Below the pieces are notes generated by a model. It was given only the letters and a program-made list of their open reading frames with translations. It was not told where the DNA came from and ran no database searches. Shown here in pieces: positions 61,468 through 64,000 of a stretch of 64,000 nt of DNA. Source of the DNA: Neobacillus sp. CF12 (GTDB lineage: Bacteria > Bacillota > Bacilli > Bacillales > Cytobacillaceae); contig NZ_JAUCEU010000007.1 in assembly GCF_030348765.1 (NCBI RefSeq), forward strand, positions 862,501-926,500. Reading direction: 5' to 3'. The position numbers were made by a program, and so were the translations under genes. Numbering within the stretch: position 1 is the stretch's first letter; each line of letters opens with the position of its first letter.

Positions 61468-62067
61468 TTAAATTACCACCTTTCGTAATTATCATTTGTT
61501 ATTGTTTAATTAAAATACAAAAAGTGCCTGTTACCAAAGGACATAACTATCCCTTGGGGACAGGCTCCTCCAAGTACACTCTGTATTTTATTTGTTATAC
61601 GATAACCAATTAATAAAATTATCTGCACTTTGAAAAGATGGTGTTTTTAATGAAAAATCATTGTATAAGCTAAAACTGAATGGTTTGTTGTAAGCAAAAA
61701 AACTAAGATAAACACATAAGAAAAATCACTTCTTTTCATAGGAAAAAACCTAAATTATAAATTGATTTCGCTAATATTATTCCTATGAATTATTATTTTA
61801 TTTAAGAGTGTTGAACTCAACTTGAATTCATTGTCTTCTAACATCAATCAATTGGTTTATTAATATTCTCTGTTTTCAGCAAAGAACAAAGAATTCCTGA
61901 AGCCATAATTACTACATTTTGATAAGAACTGTTTAAAATATCCCGACCAAAAATAAGGTTAACGTATCATGGAATAACGGAATCTTTAGAAAGTTGCATA
62001 ACATTGTCCCCTACATTCTATTTACATTTTGCTCTACAATTTTCAGTAGAAATGTCCGTGAAATGGG
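61468..62067. other. Intergenic stretch
   Basis: Apart from the leader hairpin at 61517 no gene or clear signal is seen. The DNA is AT-rich with no ORF having a good ribosome binding site. Confidence 0.4.
61517..61566 (-). promoter_or_regulatory. Leader hairpin of the antiporter gene
   Basis: On the minus strand GCCTGTCCCCAAGG pairs with CCTTTGGTAACAGGC, then CACTTTTTG. It is an intrinsic-terminator-like structure 50 bases before the GTG start. Confidence 0.55.
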
Positions 62068-62117
62068 CTCGAAACAGGCGAAGTCAAGTACTATGATTGG
62101 CAACACAGAGAATCCTG
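62068..62117 (+). pseudogene. C-terminal fragment of an HTH gene paralogue
   Basis: Eighteen codons (LETGEV-YYDW-H-ES, then stop) match the end of the gene at 29270, with the downstream GGGAGTA and terminator conserved too. Confidence 0.75.
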
Positions 62118-62164
62118 ATTTTTGGGAGTAGACAAAAAAAACAGTGAATTTTCATTACAAAAAT

Positions 62165-63688
62165 TCACTGCTTTACTAAGTGATTGGCACGATAATTCCC
62201 AGGTGTAGTACCAATATTTTTTTTGAATACCTGATTAAAGTATCGTTGATTTTCATATCCTACTTGCTGGCATATATCAGAGATTTTATTATTGGTGGTC
62301 CTTAATAGTTCCTTCGCCTTTTCCATTCTCATATTGATGATGTATTCGAACAGTGTCACACCCATGTTTTTTGAAAAGAGGCTGCTTAAATAGGCTGGGC
62401 TAATATGGAATTTCCCTGCAAGTTCATCAAGGCCAATCGGTTGCGCGTAATTTTCTTTGAGGTGATTCTTCACTTCATATAATAATTTATCTTTCTGTGA
62501 CATTTGGTTGTCAGATAAGTAGTCTACAAGTTTTCTGATTTTCTCAAGCAGCCACACTTTATGGTCTACCATTGTTCTTAATTGATTCAGTTGTTTAAAG
62601 ATCAAGTATTTTTCTTCTTGAAGGACAGTTTCTACATTGATATCAAATTCTTGCTGTACATACTCAAACACATGATTAATCAGCTTAAAACATAAATATT
62701 TTGATTTCACTGGTGTAAGGTTTTCTCGGATGGAATAAGCTAAAAGTTCATCGATCAAACTCTCACTTGAAGAAAGATCAAGATTTCGTTTAAGAAAAAA
62801 CTGTTCCATTCTTTTCATCATACTTAATCCAATCGTATTATTCATATTCACTAAATGACGATAGTCGGTCACTTCCTGTTGTAAGTAGAGCCCAACATGG
62901 TACGCTTCCAGCGCTTCCTTGTAAAGTTGTTGCAACGATGTTATTTCTATATACGTACTACTAATACCCGTAATCGGAGAAGTTAGTATATTTTTATACA
63001 GCGACTTTAACTTATCGAACAAACCTGAGTCCTGTTCACGATTTCCATATGAAAAATAAATTGTAACAAGATGATCCTCCATCTCGTATGAGAATATCCG
63101 GTGAGGTGCCCCCTGGTTACCTAGTAATTTAACCATTTCGATAAGTTGATCGGTACTTTGGCTCTTACAATCGGTAACAAGGACACTACAGCTTGTATAC
63201 CCTTCTAGTATCTGATCGAGTGGATAGCCAAACAAGGAATGCAAGATATGCTTTTCCTCAACTTGTGAACGGTATTGTTCTAATTGAGTCGCTGCCTCTT
63301 TTCGTTCTCGAAGTTGATCGTATTTTTCAATTGCCCTTTTTACACTTGCGATAATTTCATCTAGTTCTATCGGCTTTGTCAAATAATCGATTGCTTCCAA
63401 TTCGATGGCTCTTTTCGCATAAGCAAACTGAGTGTACCCGCTGATAATGATGAAAACCGTATCGGGGATTACACTTTTTACTTTTTGAATTAAATCCAGA
63501 CCATTTAACCCTGGCATGCGAATGTCTGCCATGACGATATTGGGTTTCGCTTCGACGATCAAGTCATAGGCACGATTTCCATCCAACGCTGTACCGACAA
63601 CTTCTACTTGGTGCTCATGCCAATCGACTACGGATAATAGCCCATCTATGACTACTTTTTCATCATCTACAATGAAAAGCTTATACAT
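62165..63688 (-). CDS. YesN-type two-component response regulator
   Basis: A 507-residue regulator. The receiver domain (1-120) has Asp-Asp at 8-9, the phospho-acceptor Asp55 (IVMADIRMPG) and Lys in LTKPIEL. A long helical middle region follows, then a C-terminal AraC-type double HTH (about 405-500: LDELAGKFHISPAYLSSLFSK; ISDICQQVGYENQRYFNQVF). It pairs with the sensor kinase just upstream, a YesM/YesN-type system that commonly controls sugar uptake. I prefer the ATG at 63688 because GAAAGTGGTG precedes it. Confidence 0.92.
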   Translation of the reverse strand: MYKLFIVDDEKVVIDGLLSVVDWHEHQVEVVGTALDGNRAYDLIVEAKPNIVMADIRMPGLNGLDLIQKVKSVIPDTVFIIISGYTQFAYAKRAIELEAIDYLTKPIELDEIIASVKRAIEKYDQLRERKEAATQLEQYRSQVEEKHILHSLFGYPLDQILEGYTSCSVLVTDCKSQSTDQLIEMVKLLGNQGAPHRIFSYEMEDHLVTIYFSYGNREQDSGLFDKLKSLYKNILTSPITGISSTYIEITSLQQLYKEALEAYHVGLYLQQEVTDYRHLVNMNNTIGLSMMKRMEQFFLKRNLDLSSSESLIDELLAYSIRENLTPVKSKYLCFKLINHVFEYVQQEFDINVETVLQEEKYLIFKQLNQLRTMVDHKVWLLEKIRKLVDYLSDNQMSQKDKLLYEVKNHLKENYAQPIGLDELAGKFHISPAYLSSLFSKNMGVTLFEYIINMRMEKAKELLRTTNNKISDICQQVGYENQRYFNQVFKKNIGTTPGNYRANHLVKQ

Positions 63689-63712
63689 CTGCTTCACCAC
63701 TTTCTTGTATTC

Positions 63713-64000
63713 TTAAGCTCCTGCACTAGCTTTTTCTTCACTGATCTCTAGCCCTATTCTAAGACATACGGTGGTTCCTTTTCCCTCTTCACTATGAATG
63801 GTAAGTCCGTAACCCGGTCCATATTGCAACCGAATTCGGTCGTTAATATTTCGAATGGCATACCCCGTCTTTTCCTTTAGCACCTTATCAGGATTAAATC
63901 CAACTCCATTATCACTTACTTCAAATACTAAGCTATGTTCTTCTTGCTTCCCGTTGATGATAATATCCCAGATTCCTGGTTTCATCTCTAGACCATGATA
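63713..64000 (-). CDS. YesM-type sensor histidine kinase (C-terminal part)
   Basis: The ORF is cut by the window edge. The visible 95 or so residues are the ATP-binding domain: YHGLE of the N box, DNGVGF, GYAIRNINDRIRL and GKGTTV. The upstream membrane and HAMP regions lie outside. It ends 25 bases before the response regulator, so the two form an operon. Confidence 0.88.
   Translation of the reverse strand, partial: YHGLEMKPGIWDIIINGKQEEHSLVFEVSDNGVGFNPDKVLKEKTGYAIRNINDRIRLQYGPGYGLTIHSEEGKGTTVCLRIGLEISEEKASAGA

Overview
The window looks like chromosome of an aerobic spore-forming Bacillaceae (Bacillus sensu lato). It is AT-rich, has strong AGGAGG-type ribosome binding sites with frequent TTG and GTG starts, and carries families typical of that group: three DUF3231 proteins, BlaI/BlaR1, a LysM-SPOR exported protein, an ECF sigma/anti-sigma pair, YesN/YesM-type two-component proteins, Zur and BirA operators and a purine riboswitch. 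No rRNA, tRNA, CRISPR array or prophage is visible. About three quarters of the genes read on the minus strand.

Layout. 0-6.8 kb: AlkD-like protein, a HEAT-like protein made of three near-identical 324-bp units, a Zur-type promoter and ZinT-like zinc lipoprotein, a nitrilase-family amidase and a DoxX-like membrane protein. 7-8.8 kb: an IS110-family element killed by a nonsense codon. 9.1-14.8 kb: an inducible beta-lactam resistance block (class A beta-lactamase, class B PBP, BlaR1, BlaI) with four BlaI-type operators. 15-17.1 kb: an intact IS110 element with a candidate bridge-RNA region. 17-25.6 kb: barstar, deoxyribosyltransferase-like protein, BioY, SDR, AAC(3)-like acetyltransferase, LysM-SPOR protein, PAS-GGDEF-EAL enzyme, GtrA. 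26-37 kb: broken DUF3231, secreted nuclease, replication-like proteins, EamA exporter, SGNH hydrolase, alpha/beta hydrolase, ArsR-oxidoreductase operon, and adenosine deaminase under an adenine riboswitch. 37-38 kb: an ORF-less group II intron. 38-52.8 kb: redox and stress enzymes (QorB-like/Rrf2 pair, VOC, LtrA, GNAT, FMN reductase, YcaC-like hydrolase, DinB, GH18 lipoprotein) and two intact DUF3231 genes. 53-64 kb: MFS exporter behind a leader-peptide/terminator attenuator, glycine-zipper protein, ECF sigma/anti-sigma, GrpB, APH-like kinase, CPA2 antiporter and a YesN/YesM-type system cut by the window edge.

The most striking feature is a family of about 25 short intergenic repeats. Nearly all lie in one orientation just downstream of minus-strand genes. 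Each has conserved flanks, a direct repeat with core CCGTTAG, and a central hairpin plus T-run whose arms differ in sequence between copies but stay complementary. They look like dispersed transcription terminators. The IS110 element, two solo copies of its left end, and the group II intron are all inserted in these repeats, and the IS110 left end itself carries the CCGTTAG core, which suggests bridge-RNA-guided targeting of the family.

The accessory DNA is decaying: several genes carry single nonsense or frameshift lesions, and two places keep only the scarred ends of duplicated loci (52.85 kb from the sigma/anti-sigma operon; 30.1 and 62.1 kb sharing one gene junction).
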